Source of the DNA: Bugula neritina
Lineage: Eukaryota; Bryozoa; Gymnolaemata; Cheilostomatida; Bugulidae
Length of the DNA: 64,000 nucleotides
Direction of reading: 5' to 3'
Assembly (NCBI GenBank): GCA_964035545.1
Contig: OZ037767.1
Span: 20,438,628 to 20,502,627, forward strand
In this document: piece after piece, positions 63,920 through 64,000 of the stretch
Layout: each line of letters opens with the position of its first letter
How positions within the stretch are numbered: position 1 is the first letter of the stretch
Program-made: the position numbers and the translations under genes
Notes under the pieces: model-generated
Told to the model about the DNA's origin: nothing
Database searches by the model: none
What the model saw: the letters and a program-made list of their open reading frames with translations, nothing else

Positions 63920-64000
63920 CTACAACACACCACACTAAATGATGACTTCACACAGAGTGAAGATCTACAGTTTTGTAAACTATCTATCTTATTGCTAAGA

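Overview
The window is nuclear DNA of an intron-rich, AT-rich animal. The genes have many short exons with GT-AG introns and AATAAA polyadenylation signals, and the set (CLIC, profilin-4, FAM228, TFIIIC63, PIG-V, WDR6, an SR protein, an AKAP7-type 2H protein) is typical of metazoans. With compact introns, CR1-, RTE- and hAT-type elements and many minisatellites, a marine invertebrate, perhaps a lophotrochozoan, is plausible. The phylum cannot be settled from this sequence. No bacterial, plasmid or CRISPR feature was seen.

Layout, left to right. The 3' half of a CLIC/EXC-4-like gene (+) has a 1.2-kb 14-bp minisatellite in one intron. It converges on profilin-4 (-). Then come an intergenic region with a GC-rich LTR-like element, a FAM228 gene (+) with a probable alternative first exon, and GTF3C5 (-), which converges on FAM228. 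A 324-bp divergent promoter leads to the first of two tandem four-helix, CD20/MS4A-like membrane protein genes (+,+). A nearly intact CR1-type LINE (-) with a PHD-finger ORF1 and an EN-RT ORF2 lies in a low-complexity tract. PIGV (+) converges on a 20-exon WDR6 gene (-), and one WDR6 intron holds a tRNA-Glu gene and a hAT-type MITE. About 3 kb of degenerate repeat separates WDR6 from a diverging RRM + CCHC + RS splicing factor (+). The right end has decayed LINE remnants, an AKAP7-like 2H phosphoesterase gene (+), and the last two exons of an unrecognised gene (-) whose intron holds an RTE LINE remnant.

The genes are not one pathway. They are ordinary housekeeping or testis/cilium-type genes packed in mostly alternating orientation, with 3' ends that nearly touch. 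The points most worth a second look are: (1) a GGGAAAC heptamer, in the correct phase, in the LINE ORF1/ORF2 overlap, with no in-frame AUG at the start of ORF2; (2) a candidate poison exon and a 12-nt microexon in the SR-protein gene; (3) roughly 85 tandem copies of a unit containing GTAAGT on the sense strand of a CLIC intron; (4) a three-copy hAT MITE family; and (5) two-way polyadenylation signals between convergent genes. Exon models were built by eye from splice consensus, reading phase and homology to remembered families. No alignment or search was run.
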